Shown: positions 23,627-34,925 of the stretch, one piece after another
Position numbering within the stretch: position 1 is the stretch's first letter
Layout: the number at the start of each line of letters is the position of its first letter
Assembly (NCBI GenBank): GCA_963920765.1
Contig: OY987245.1
Span: 22,026,727 to 22,090,726, forward strand
From: Ulota crispa
Lineage: Eukaryota; Streptophyta; Bryopsida; Orthotrichales; Orthotrichaceae
Reading direction: 5' to 3'
Length of the DNA: 64,000 nt
The notes under the pieces: model-generated
What the model was told of the DNA's origin: nothing
The model's input: only the letters and a program-made list of their open reading frames with translations
Databases searched by the model: none
Translations under genes and position numbers: made by a program

Positions 23627-24277
23627 CCCCTCACTATCCAAGGGGACCAAAACTGTCCACCTTGCATTTTAATTTGGATTTTTTTTACTTTTCTTGAAGA
23701 TTAATTTTTATTGGTTATTTTTTAAAATTATTTGTATTGAAGGCTTGTTCTAGTGTCAAAAGTCTGATTTTGAAAATGACTAATTATGATTTCTCTATTT
23801 AAGATTTTGTGCAAGGGTGTCCACTGCAAATCTTCACTTTCTAGTGTTGAGAGCTCTTGGAAATGAGCCTAAAATACATTAGAACTTGGAGAAACAATCA
23901 CATTAGAAACTTAATTTAAAAAGTTGTAGAGTAGACTTTAAGAAGCCGTAAATTGATTAGGGTCACACATGTTATACTTTACAAACTCATATTTTCTAAT
24001 ATCCTCAATTTTAAATTTGAGATGTGAAAAGAGGACTGAAAGACTTCAAATCACTTTCACAGTTTTAACACCCTCTTGATCAAATATTATAATCTTTCAA
24101 TCCATAGGTGATATTGTTGTGTTTTCTTTTCCTATGTGATCTCTAACATATCTCATTTGAATTTGTACAATTACAATTTGAAAAAAATTGATACAACTTA
24201 TCAAAATGTTGACATATTGTTCATCCAAGAACATATTCTGCAATACTCGGGAACGTCTATGGGCGATGAGGGGTTAA
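23623..24277. mobile_element. TTAA element, CCCCTCA ends, third of a chain
   Basis: The ends TTAACCCCTCACTATCC and GGGCGATGAGGGGTTAA are inverted repeats. The interior resembles 19013-19663, including ATGATTTCTCTATTTAAGAT, CAAGGGTGTCCACTGCAA and TTGTAGAGTAGA. Confidence 0.8.
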
Positions 24278-24814
24278 GCACTACAAGAGGTCAGTTACCA
24301 GCTATTGTGGACCAGCTACAAGCTTCTTCAAACATTGTGGCATTTGATTAAGCATTACATGTGAAACCCAAGAGCAATGAGAAACGAGGAAATTTGTTGT
24401 GCAATAAATCATTTTTGACAACAATGCTAAGGTGTGATTGGCGAGCAATGAGCCTTGAGCATAGAGCAATGAGCAGTTGGATTTGAGCAGTAAAAATTCA
24501 CATTTTATTTATATAAAAAAATTTAAATAATAAATAGTGAGGTTAAGCCAAAAATTAGTAATGAAAAAACAAATAAAATTGAAAAATTACTAATTAAACT
24601 TGGAAGAAAAGGGCTTTTATAAATTCATTTAATGTCCAAATAACATTTAAAAAGGTAAAAATGGTGAAAATATATTATACGCACATGCAGAGAATTTTGG
24701 ATTGGATGGAAATTGAATTTTAGTCATCCATGTTCAAAAAACATTCATCCAATCATTCATCCAAGTATCATCCAACAAATGAGATAACGACATGGAATAT
24801 GGGTACATAATGTT

Positions 24815-25060
24815 TTTCTTTTACTTTTTGTATTTTTATATTTTTATATTTTTATATTTTTATATTTTTATATTTTTATATTTTTATACTTTTTTATACT
24901 TTTATTCTTTTATTCTTTTATTTTTTTATTTTTTTATTTTTTATTTTTTTGTTTTTTTATTTTTTTATTTCATTCTTTTATTCTTTTATTCTTTTATTCT
25001 TTTATCCTTTTATTCTTTTTTGCTAAAAAGTTATTTTATTTTTTATTTTTTACATATTAC
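24815..25060. repeat. T-rich microsatellite (TATTTT, TTATTCTTT, TTATTTT)
   Basis: Successive blocks of TATTTT, TTATTCTTT and TTATTTT repeats. The open frame across it (Phe/Tyr/Leu only) is low-complexity and not a gene. Confidence 0.9.
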
Positions 25061-25069
25061 TTTCTTGTG

Positions 25070-25925
25070 TTCTTGGACCCTCTTGAGAATCTAGAAGCTC
25101 AATTTTGGTGGTTTTGGATGTTGTAGAGGCCTCCTCGAAATCTGAGGAACACTTCTAAAAATAATTTTTTTTCTTTTTTCTTTTTTTTTGGATTTGTTTT
25201 TGTGTTTTAGGACCCTCCTCTGAATCTGGAGGCCAAATTTTGGTGGTTTTGGATGTTGTAGAGGCCTCCTTAGAATCTGAGGAGCATTTCTAAAAATAGA
25301 TTTTTTTTTGGATCTCGTTTTTGTGTTTTAGGACCCTCCTCACAATCTAGACGCTCAATTTTGGTGGTTTTGGATGTTATAAAGTGCTCCTTGGACCTCC
25401 TTAGAACTTGGAGGCCCACTCTTGGTAATTTTGGAAGTTGTAAAGTGCACCTCAAAATTTGAGGAGCACTTTACAACATCCAAATTCACCAAAAGTGAGC
25501 CTCCAAGTTTTGAGGAGGGTCCTAGAACACAAAAACAAGATCCAAAAAAAAATCTATTTTTAGAACTGCTCCTCGGATTTTGAGGAGGTCTCTACAACAT
25601 CCAAAACCACCAAAATTGGGCCCCCAGATTTTGAGGAGGGTCCTAGAACACAAAAACAAGATCCAAAAAAATAAAAATAAATTAAAAAATCTATTTTTAG
25701 AAGTGCTCCTCGGATTCCAAGGAGGTCTCTACAACATCCAAAACCACCAAAATTGGGCCCCAGATTCCGAGGAGGGTCCTAGAACACAAAAACAAGATCC
25801 AAAAATAAATAAATAAATCTATTTTTAGAAGCACTCCTCGGATTCCAAGGAGGCCTCTACAACATCCAAAACAACCAAAATTGGGCCTCCAGATTCTAAG
25901 GAGGGTCCAAGAATACAAAAACAAA
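25070..25925. repeat. Inverted array of about 120-bp units
   Basis: Units carrying TTTTGGTGGTTTTGGATGTT and GGACCCTCCTC run in one orientation to about 25460. They then run in the opposite orientation (AACATCCAAAACCACCAAAA, GAGGAGGGTCCTAGAACAC) to about 25920. The centre of symmetry is near 25460. The transcript would form a very long hairpin. Confidence 0.85.
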
Positions 25926-26389
25926 GTCTATTGCCTTGATTTGTATTTGTGATTTATCTTTTTAAACAAGTTTTTAACATATTTGTTGTCCTCTTTTCAT
26001 TTACATTCATCCATTTCAATTTTCATTCATCCAATATGTTTTTGCATTTGTTTGTTTCAATGGATGAATTTCAATCATCATCCATTTTTTTTTTCATATA
26101 GTGATCACTTTTGTTTATTTACAATTATGTGAAACTCCCTAAAATATGATTTCAAATTTCAAATTGTCATGAAAAGTTTGCCTATTGCTCAACACTCACT
26201 GCTCAACGCTCAACGCTCATTGCTCCCTGCTCACAGTTTAGCAACCTTGCATTTTTGACAAGGTCTTTTCCTAATTTTGTGTTGCTGTGGGTGGTTGAAG
26301 CCAAAAAAGTACCTCCAACTCCCACATAACTAGCCTCACCAATGAAAACAATGTTACAATTTTATCCACCGTCTTGGGATTTTAAAATT

Positions 26390-27116
26390 TTAACCCCTAA
26401 AGGACCACTTGTCCCTACGGGGGACAAACAAGATTTTGGGCATGTATTTATGGCTAAACTACTTTGTGTAAATTTTTGAAGCTTTTTTGGAAGATGAAGA
26501 ATTCAAAGATCTGCGAGGTTGTTTAAATTTTTCCTCATTCCGGCATTTATTGAAGAACTTAAAAATGAATTTATGAGAATTTTTCTTCAGTGGGCAGCCC
26601 AATAGCTTCTTTAAAAATAGCATTTTTTTAAAATAAAAATTTGAGGTTAATTCTTTAGACTTACGTACATGTGGGAAGCTTTGAATCATTCAATTCTAAT
26701 TAACAATATGAAAATTATGAGAAGTTTTAGTTTGCGGGTAGGCATAGTTTTGAGATTTTCCACACCTATACACAAACTAAAACATCTCATAACTATTATC
26801 TCATCAATTAGAGTTGAAGGATTCAAAGCTTCCCACATATATGTAAGTCTGAAGAACTAACTTCAAATTTTTATTTTAAAAAATGCTATTTTAAAAGAAG
26901 TTTTTGGGCTGCCCGCCAAACTAAAAGTCTCATAAATTTATTTTCAAATTTTTCAATAAATGTTGGAATGAGGAAGAAAATTAAATGACCACACAGATTT
27001 TTGAATTCCCCATCTTCCATAAAAGTTTCAAAAAATTACACAAAGTAGCTTAGTCATAAGTACATGCCCAAAATCCCGATTGTCCCCGTAGGAACAAGTG
27101 GTCCTTTAGGGGTTAA
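26390..27116. mobile_element. Fold-back TTAA element, CCCCTAAAGGACCA family
   Basis: Both ends read TTAACCCCTAAAGGACCACT inward, and the inverted match continues for some 300 bp per arm (TTTTGGGCATGTAxTTATG.CTAA, CTACTTTGTGTAA). It is built from two opposed copies of the same end region of the 930-bp elements. Length 727 bp, TTAA at both borders. Confidence 0.9.
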
Positions 27117-28205
27117 ATAATGTATGTCATTTACCATAGTTCCGTTTAGACAGGGATTAGAGGGCCCACCCTAACTTAGGGACTATTTGTACCAAAATTT
27201 TAGGTGACGTGGTGAAAAATGGCCTCAAGCACTCATTATAACGAGAGTGTAATAGGCTGCTTGTGAAAAGAAAAGAAAAACTCCTTGGGGCCTCAACTCG
27301 TATGAGTCAAGAGCTCAAGGTCATTTCTTATGCCGGGGCCACAAATGAAAAAAGAATGTCGCTTAGAATAGGAGGTTTTTAAGGAAAAGAAATTGTGTGG
27401 GAACATGACGTTTTCATGAATGTAAGTTTCACCAACCCATTTTGCAAAACAAGGCTACCAAGGGACTGTGGAAAGAGAAGTTATTTCCCTTCAAAAATTG
27501 TGTTCATACTTGATTTCCTTCCATGTATCTCTACTTACACGGTTGTTTCTTACATATGTAGCTTTTGTTACTTCTTTATCATGTAATGTGCCCTTGTTAG
27601 TAGTGTATAGCTATTTTTGTTAATCTGATGAAAGGAGTTTTATGCTCTGAATCCAATTTAATTATTTTGGTACTTGATGGTGTATTTATTTTTACAAGCT
27701 CAACTTGCGAATTTCAGATTCTTGTGGGTGGTGCAATTTCTTTATATGGCCAATTTGAAAGTGCAAGTTATTAATTTTTACAACTCAAAGGTGCAATTTA
27801 TGTATTTTTGCTAGTTGAAGACTAACAAAAGATACTTTGGACCTAATCAAATTATTTTGGTTTTTTATTTTGTTCTATGATGAGAGTGATGATGATGTTG
27901 CACAACATTTATTATTGTTTTTCACTAATTTTAGCTTATTCTCAAAAAAGGATCTTTGAGGAATTGGCATGTTTTCTTCTAAGTCCAACTGTTGTTTGGA
28001 GGTTATGCACGTGAAGGCATGGTCAGTAAACCAAGATATTGGGAAATACATTGTGGAAATCATAATACCAAATGAATCAACAATCATTTTGTATTTGAAT
28101 TATGTGATTTATTAAAGCATATACCAACATCAAACTAGAATGTAAGGAAGCCAATAGAAATTGAGAAGAAGATTGCAATTTATTTTGAAGAGATTTGGCA
28201 TTTGG
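27117..28205. other. Intergenic stretch, nothing assigned
   Basis: No recognisable gene or complete repeat. 27130-27400 is less AT-rich than the rest and contains no convincing frame. Confidence 0.4.
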
Positions 28206-28452
28206 TTAACCCCTAAAGGATGTTGTTGTATTGTATACGTTCTCATGCGTTGTATATGGATAGGGTATATGAGTAGCACATGAATCTCATTGGAGTTGTA
28301 AATTTTAAGTCAAGTCACAAACATACTATTAGTTAACTAGGATTTTTTGGGGAATTTCTAGCATTTGTCATGAAGCCATTTCTTCAAGTACTAAATGGTT
28401 CTTGTATGAATACAACCAACACTTTTGGTAGACAACATCCTTTAGAGGTTAA
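28206..28452. mobile_element. Short TTAA MITE, CCCCTAAAGGATGTTG ends
   Basis: TTAACCCCTAAAGGATGTTG opens and CAACATCCTTTAGAGGTTAA closes. 247 bp, TTAA on both sides. The copy at 57553-57820 has the same ends and interior. Confidence 0.85.
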
Positions 28453-28881
28453 AGTTTTGAACAATATGCTCTGGCATGAAAAAGTGTACACTTGAAAAAG
28501 ACATATATATTACTTCTTGACATAAACAAATTGTTTTTCTTTATATACTGGTAGGCACTAGGCAAGAGGGATAAAGATTGATTGATAATTAATTGTGACG
28601 TGAAAGACCTCAAGAGCTATAAAATTAACATGTGGTGCTATAGATGGAACACACACGCATTGTCAAATGAACAGAACATATGTGACCACCACAATGTTTT
28701 TTTATTTATAAACAACCTTTATAGTTTTTCATGTTTTTTTATGTTGCCATATTTAGCTCTAGGTGTAATGCATGGCGTAACCCACTTAAGAGCATCTCTT
28801 TTGTGTCAAAAGTTTATGTAACACAAAATTCTCCAAGAGTTCAACTATCACATAATGATTAACAAACTAGGCCCTTCATTA
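28453..28881. other. Intergenic spacer, nothing assigned
   Basis: No coding frame or repeat end supported. Confidence 0.4.
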
Positions 28882-29798
28882 TTAACCCCTATTTTTTTTT
28901 GTGTTTAGAGGCCCAAAACTGCTTCAAAATGCTAGTCCCCAAACCATGGTCAAAATCTTCATTGAAACTTATATTTTAACAAACCCAACCGCACGATCCT
29001 TTGGTTGACTTGCACAAGTACATTGTCCCAAAATTTCAGAATGAATATCCACACCAATTGCAAGATCAATGTGCCCAAACTTCAAAATGTAGGCTTTTCT
29101 AATCCTTCCAAAAGGTGAAGTTTTGATTTTTGAACTTTTTAGAAAAAACACATATGTTGTATTTCTTGTGCAATTTTTGCAATATGTCAGAAAATGGGTT
29201 GAAAGCATATAAAAAAAATATTAACCAAACAAAACTTTGGATTTATTTTTACAAAAATTGTAAAGTGAAAGGTAATGATGAATGAAAGATGTAACTTATA
29301 TGCTAAGAAGTTTTGGAAGAATTTGAAAATTGTTAATCCCAATGGTGAGAATGCTCTAATACACAATTAGTAACTTTACTTTTCATTTCATTTGTAATTT
29401 TTTAGAATTGAGAGTAAAAGATAACTTTATATGTTTTTTCTATCCTCTTCCTACCTTCATTGCCCGCAAAGTAAAACTCCTTTTAACTCTTACCTCATTA
29501 TTTGGAATTGAGTGATTCAAATTTTTTTGAGTAGGTATCATTCTATTAAATTATATTAAAAAAATTTAAAAAAATAAGAATATATTTTTTGCTGCCTAGT
29601 TTGACATTGAAATTGAAAAAACCTTATAACTTTTGCATTACTTATTGGAATGACATGAAATAAAGCTTCACATGTAGATTATGATGAGTAGCATCCATCC
29701 TAAAAATTCAATGAAAAATTTCCAAATTATGAAGTCAATAGAGCCTGCCCGCGTTCTCATAAAGCCCAAAGTGGGCTCCTTGGGCCTTTAGGGGTTAA
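28882..29798. mobile_element. TTAA element, GGCCTTTAGGGG ends, copy 1
   Basis: It opens TTAACCCCTATTTTTTTTT and closes GGGCCTTTAGGGGTTAA. 917 bp. It aligns nearly base for base with 55285-56200 over its whole length, apart from a few substitutions and small length changes in A/T runs. Non-coding. Confidence 0.85.
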
Positions 29799-31588
29799 AA
29801 AGGTTGCCTATTTTATTGTCATTAAAATTCAAAAACATTCACACTAATCTTCTTGCTAAGCATTTAACAATGTGGAGATTAAGCTCTAGAAGGGAGCCAT
29901 GGGAACTAAAAACTCATTTATTTTATTAAATTAGTTGGCAAATTCAAAAAAATCTTAATGTTGGCATTTCATATGCAAGCCAACAGCTACCCTTGAATGT
30001 TGTGTACTTCAAAACCTTTGCAAAAGAGCAAAAAGAAGAGTTGTGAACCAAAATAATGATTTCTTGTGAATGTTTTGATAGAAAAATAACATCAAGAGTG
30101 TTGGGACTTGAGATCAATCTAAAGCATCAAATGCCAAATTGAAAAGGCTTCATTTGAAAATTAGAAGACCAATCTAGTAGAAGGTTATGATCTATCAATT
30201 TATAGAAATTAATTTTATATTTTCATCAATGTAGAAAAAAGCCCCACTTTGAATAATATGCACTCTAACTCATGTGTGTTTTTTTCCTAATGAATTTGAA
30301 CTTAACCAATAAAAAAAAAATCAATAGTACAAAAGAGGCGTTGAGAACCCCATCTTCAGATACATGAAATTTTAATTTGGAATAGTGGCCATTTTTCCTT
30401 TGTTTTTGTTTTTTTAATTGAATTTGGTTGAAAAGGTGAATCATGTGTAGGACTTTGTGATAATAGATTTTAACAAACAATGGATCACAATATTTGTTAA
30501 TTTGGGAATTTTTTTCCTCACACCATTTTTGAGAATATTGAAATTTCCAATAGTGAGAATATGTTGAATATTTAAAATGAGTTTACAATAATTCCTTCAA
30601 GATATTTCATCATTGATGTAGAGCCCTCAAGAAAATTTCATAAAGTTCAATCTAAATCACTAAAATACTCTTTAAAATGTAAATTTCAAAAATCCTACAA
30701 TTACTTGTTTTTCCAAAAAATTTGAATATCCTATTATGGGCACTATTGTGCTATCAAGAGGCGCTAATGGCATATGGCACTTTGAGCAGCCTATGTATTT
30801 TGAACTTTTGACTTAACAAAAGAAGTTTTGGCAAGTTCTGGACCAAGTTCTCCTGTGTTACCTCCTAAGTGGCCCCTTCCTAATGACAATTTAATTGGAC
30901 AATATATGTAGAAATGCCTTCCAAATTTGAGAATGAGAGCTATATTTTCATCTTAATCCCCACAAGTCTTTGACTAAGGATAAAGTACAAAAATCAAAGA
31001 ATTAAAATACAATCTAAAAGAACATGTGATGGATTTTTGAATTCAAAACACATAAATTACTTTTCTTTATGGTCATTGCAATAATCAAAGTTTATCAATA
31101 AATTTTGAACCAACGCACTTGTATATTCTTTACATGAAATTGCAAATATGATATAAATTGATGTTTATAAAGTTCCCTTTTCAACAGATTTGAAAAATGA
31201 ACTTCTTGTTGTCAATTTTTTTCATAAAAATTGTGATATTCATTTGTTGAAATATGTATTTCATACAATAAGGCCATTTCCTAAACAAGGATATACAATT
31301 TTTGTGATGAAACAAACGTATGCTCTAAGAAAATTTATAGGATTTTCACATGAGATTTTAAGAAATGGTGTTTTGAAAAATTACACAATACATACATAAT
31401 CCAAAAGAATTGAATGATTAAAAATTGGCATGCATACATCAATAGAAAATGCACCATGAAATTTCGTATTATTTTGAGTTACAAGTCAAGTTTATGTTTC
31501 AACAAAATAGTACAATCAATTTGATAATCTCATATTCAAGCCGGTAAACAGGAGTGTGCCATTTGGCAACAGTCAATGTGTCCATAAG
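29799..31588. other. AT-rich intergenic stretch, nothing seen
   Basis: Long A/T-rich stretch with only short chance frames. No repeat ends paired. Confidence 0.45.
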
Positions 31589-31825
31589 TTAACCCCGAGC
31601 GCCCCCACAGTTATTTTTGGATTTAGGAGAAAATGGGGGTTTAATGGTCACCACAGCTTGAAAATTTACATTTAGAAAAAGTGACCGTAGGATTTGAAAA
31701 AGGACTACCTTCTTTGCTAATGGGAACTAGCCTCAATCGTTTGTACTATACAAATCAAGAGAAAAATGAGATAAAGTTGTGAGCCCCAATGACAAGATCC
31801 TGTCTCTAGGGCGCTCAAGGGTCAA
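31589..31825. mobile_element. Short TTAA MITE, GAGCGCCC ends
   Basis: TTAACCCCGAGCGCCCCC opens and GGGCGCTCAAGGGTCAA closes (right TTAA decayed to TCAA). 237 bp. Confidence 0.75.
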
Positions 31826-32445
31826 GTGAAGGGTTTGACAATGTCACAATTTTTTTTGGTGGGAATGATGCTCTGAACATATTAGAAATGTCATTTAGAG
31901 ACGGAGTTGCAAAATAGGAAAACAAGCTCACTTTAGAAATTCCTTTGCATGTTGACTCAACCAATTTCAAATGTGCCAAATTTTGTTCTTGTATGGCCCT
32001 AGTCATAAGGCCTTTAATTAATGCCATGGATAAAGTAATTATTTATTGCGCTCAAGCTACTCAAATTAATAGAGCCATACTAATCATATCTCCTAGTGTA
32101 AAAGCCTTGCACTCATCTTGTATTCACCTAATGAAGAGTAAAACATTGAAACTTTTTTGGGCTCCAAAACTATCTCTACTCTTATTGTAGAGGGACCCTT
32201 ACAACATTATAAATGAAACATTCTGAACAACTCACAAATCATATTACCATCTTTTGCTTGGTGTAAAATTAGTACAAGTAATAGCTTACAAAAATATCTT
32301 TGAATAAACACAATAAAATCTCCAATTTCCCAAAGCTTGTTGTGCCATTCCCATACTTTTCTTTAAACATGATGAGCCATCATGGCATTTTCAGCTATTT
32401 TTTTCCCGGCAAAATTTAGCCATATTTGACAGATTTGAGCCCTTA
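31826..32445. other. Intergenic stretch, nothing assigned
   Basis: No gene or paired repeat ends. Confidence 0.4.
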
Positions 32446-32760
32446 AGGTAGGAACACCCATAAGCGTTAGTGTCCCCATAACCGTCACTTTTGAAATCTT
32501 GGAAAATCTATGGAAATGAATAGATGTAATTACAAGGATGTACAATTAGTGAACATGAAACCTTAGTGTTGGTTATGGGTGCAATGGCAATTTGCTCTTT
32601 AAAAATTCACAACTTATTCTCACACTATCCAAATTATACATTCAAAAGTGCAAACTCATTATTTTTTTTGTTCCTAATAGGATCGTTTAATTTGCTAGCT
32701 ATTTATTAATACTCATCATGTTCAAAACCCTTAAAGTGATGCTCATGGGTGCTCCTACCT
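32446..32760. mobile_element. MITE, AGGTAGGAACACCCATAAGC ends, TA-flanked
   Basis: AGGTAGGAACACCCATAAGC at the left and GCTCATGGGTGCTCCTACCT at the right, with TA on both sides. Same sub-group as 43955-44341. Confidence 0.85.
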
Positions 32761-33600
32761 TACACTCCCTTCCCTCCTATCTATAGAGACAACCTAAGTG
32801 GTCTTTGTCACTCAGAAAAAATGCTAGGCATGTTACGTACTTTTATCATTTAGCTTGCTTTTAAATTATCATATTTTTATTTTCCAAAAGTTCAAATCCA
32901 AAAAATAGCAATATCTATTTAAAATTTCTTTTATGTGCTTCCAGCAATAGTTATCATAAGTTCTAAATCTACATTAAGGAAAGACTCCAAACAAAAGACA
33001 GTGATACACATTTAGTGAGTTATTTGGAACTAAATTTATTGCACACATGTCAATGTGGGGCCATGGAAAAGTTATGATCTTTCATACGTCAAAAAATATA
33101 AGAGTTTAGAAATTTACCATCAAGAGATTGAAGGTGAACAATGTTTTGGTCTTGCGAGTACCTTGCGTCCTCTTTTGCAGTGCGGGGTGAGGGTGAAAAT
33201 GTGGAGCTTTTTCACATTTCAAAAATTCCAAGATTTTAGAATTTCACCATTTGGCACTATGCTTTTTTGAGTGACAAAGACCACTTCAATGTCCTTTATA
33301 GATTGGAGGATATTTGGAGGGAAGAGAACGTAGTAGCTAAAAGCTGTCAGATTTGGTAAAATTGCCAGGAAAAAAATGTGGACCTAGCAATTGAATTTGG
33401 GAATTTTGAATTCATATTTGGATTGAACAAAGACCTTGCTTTAGTGCAAGGTCTATTATAGAAGATTATAATTAAATGACAAAAAAATAGGGGGCAAATC
33501 TATTACACATGCTTGGAAATTAACATGTCTTACAAAATAGGGCGCATGGCTCTTAGAGGGCCAAGATATCTTGGTCAGAGATTGTTGAGTTCACATTTAA

Positions 33601-33716
33601 CACCATATTCATTAAAAGGGAAAATCAAATTCCCAAGTTGTATCCTAATGGTTGGTTTAAGTTGTTCAACTTAAATTCAAAATGTTACAAAATTCCCAAT
33701 TTAATGAATATGATGT
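33601..33716. mobile_element. Small MITE, CCATATTCATTAA ends
   Basis: ACACCATATTCATTAAAAGG at the left against the complement of AATTTAATGAATATGATGTT at the right. About 116 bp. Relatives lie in MLO intron 2 (43132 and 43711). Confidence 0.65.
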
Positions 33717-33796
33717 TATTTGGATTTAGAGACCCTGCATTAATCTCAGACCACGGAGGAGGATACAACCAAACAACAAAAAAATAGGGGTTATTA

Positions 33797-34526
33797 AGGT
33801 AGGAGGCTCTAAAAGCGTTCGGGTCCTAATTGCATTCACAATTTAGGAACAATTGACACTTCCCTTCAAAAATCTATTATTGTTGTTGATGAGTTAGTGG
33901 GCTTAGCTAGTATCTAATCTTACCTAACTCATCAATAACAATTATAGACTTTTGAAGGGAAATGTCAATTGTTACTAGGGTGAACGCAATTAGAGCGTCT
34001 CCACCGGTTGGCCAGTGGAATGACACGCCATATGGCTCACCCGGGCCCCTTCATGGAGAATCGGCTCGTTATATAATTCTTGTGTTCACCGGATTGAGTT
34101 TAAGAGGACATGTTATAAGGTTTGGATTTAAAAGCTATGACAAAAATAGCTGCATATTTTGGATGCTCTAGGCATCTTTGCCATAGCAACATGGGATGCT
34201 CTAGGCATCTTTGCCACAACACCATGGGCAAGTCAGCAGTTTAGACTTTAGAGAACTGATGGCAAATAAATTGGGCTTCATCGACCATCAAGGCAATAAA
34301 TAAAAGTGTCACAGCCATGATTCAAGCTCACTACAAATGAAAACTACCACGGCAGTTGAGAGTGCCCAAAGCCTTATTTGGCGTGACTAGGCAAAAATTT
34401 GCCATCACCATGTCAACGCTGGACACTCTAAAATCAGAAACAACCCTAAGGCCATAGTAAATCACAGGCCAGAGCCAATTGGTGGAAATACTCTTAGGAC
34501 CCAAACGCTTTAAGAGCCTCCTACCT
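33797..34526. mobile_element. MITE, AGGTAGGAG family, carrying a Harbinger MITE
   Basis: It starts AGGTAGGAGGCTCTAAAAGC and ends GAGCCTCCTACCT. It contains the same GATGAGTTAG hairpin as 99-547. The 33993-34493 block is a later insertion. Confidence 0.8.
33993..34493. mobile_element. Harbinger-type MITE, TTA duplication
   Basis: GAGCGTCTCCACCGGTTGGC at the left and the complement of CCAATTGGTGGAAATACTC at the right. TTA at 33990-33992 and 34494-34496 is a matching 3-bp duplication. Confidence 0.8.
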
Positions 34527-34620
34527 TCCTATTACCCTTATTTGTACCTTTGTTTTTAGACTTTCCACTCAGGCCCTCACATCGACGTATGTGAAGTAAC
34601 CCGCGCAATTGTGTTCCATT

Positions 34621-34925
34621 TATGATGTTCTAACACATAACTAAAGTACGATTCACCTTTGTAACTCTTCAGCTTCCTTTAACTACTGCCAACTTGGGCA
34701 CTAGGCCAAGACATATGTTTATATACCATGCCCAAAGGACAAGGCCACAAGGTTGGCAAAAAAAACAAATCCAACGGACAGATGTCAATTATAGTTAGGA
34801 AAATGCTAACTGTTTTGGCAGTTGTCAAACCCCACTTTTCTTAAAATTACAATGAAATATTGGATAAGAATGTTACCAACTCTGCAGAAGAGTGTGTACA
34901 TAATTATAGAATTACAGAAGGTCAA
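34621..34925. other. 3' flank of the MLO gene
   Basis: Holds the region just downstream of the MLO stop codon, presumably the 3' UTR and terminator. I see no clear AATAAA on the minus strand and no repeat. Confidence 0.4.

Larger units (their letters stand above)
24422..26249. mobile_element. 1.8-kb fold-back element with 12-bp flanking repeat
   Basis: The direct repeat CATTTTTGACAA stands at 24410-24421 and 26250-26261. The ends carry inverted GAGCAATGAGC-rich blocks and CAATGCTAAGG against CCTTGCATT. Inside are a T-rich microsatellite and a large inverted array of about 120-bp units. The ends resemble the AATGCTA...GTGAGC MITEs. A target duplication of about 8 bp would suit hAT, but I leave the superfamily open. 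Confidence 0.65.
33025..34620. mobile_element. Mutator-like MITE relative with nested inserts
   Basis: The left words TTGCACACATGTCAATGTGG and GGCCATGGAAAAG mirror the right words CTTTCCACTCAGGCCC and ACATCGACGTATGTG, resembling the ends of the 720-1005 element. Borders are approximate. It holds an ATATTCATTAA hairpin MITE (33601-33716), an AGGTAGGAG MITE (33797-34526) and, inside that, a Harbinger MITE. Confidence 0.5.

Noticed and set aside
24792-25094. 100-residue Phe/Tyr/Leu-rich frame that looks like a membrane protein
   Set aside because: It is the translation of a T-rich microsatellite.
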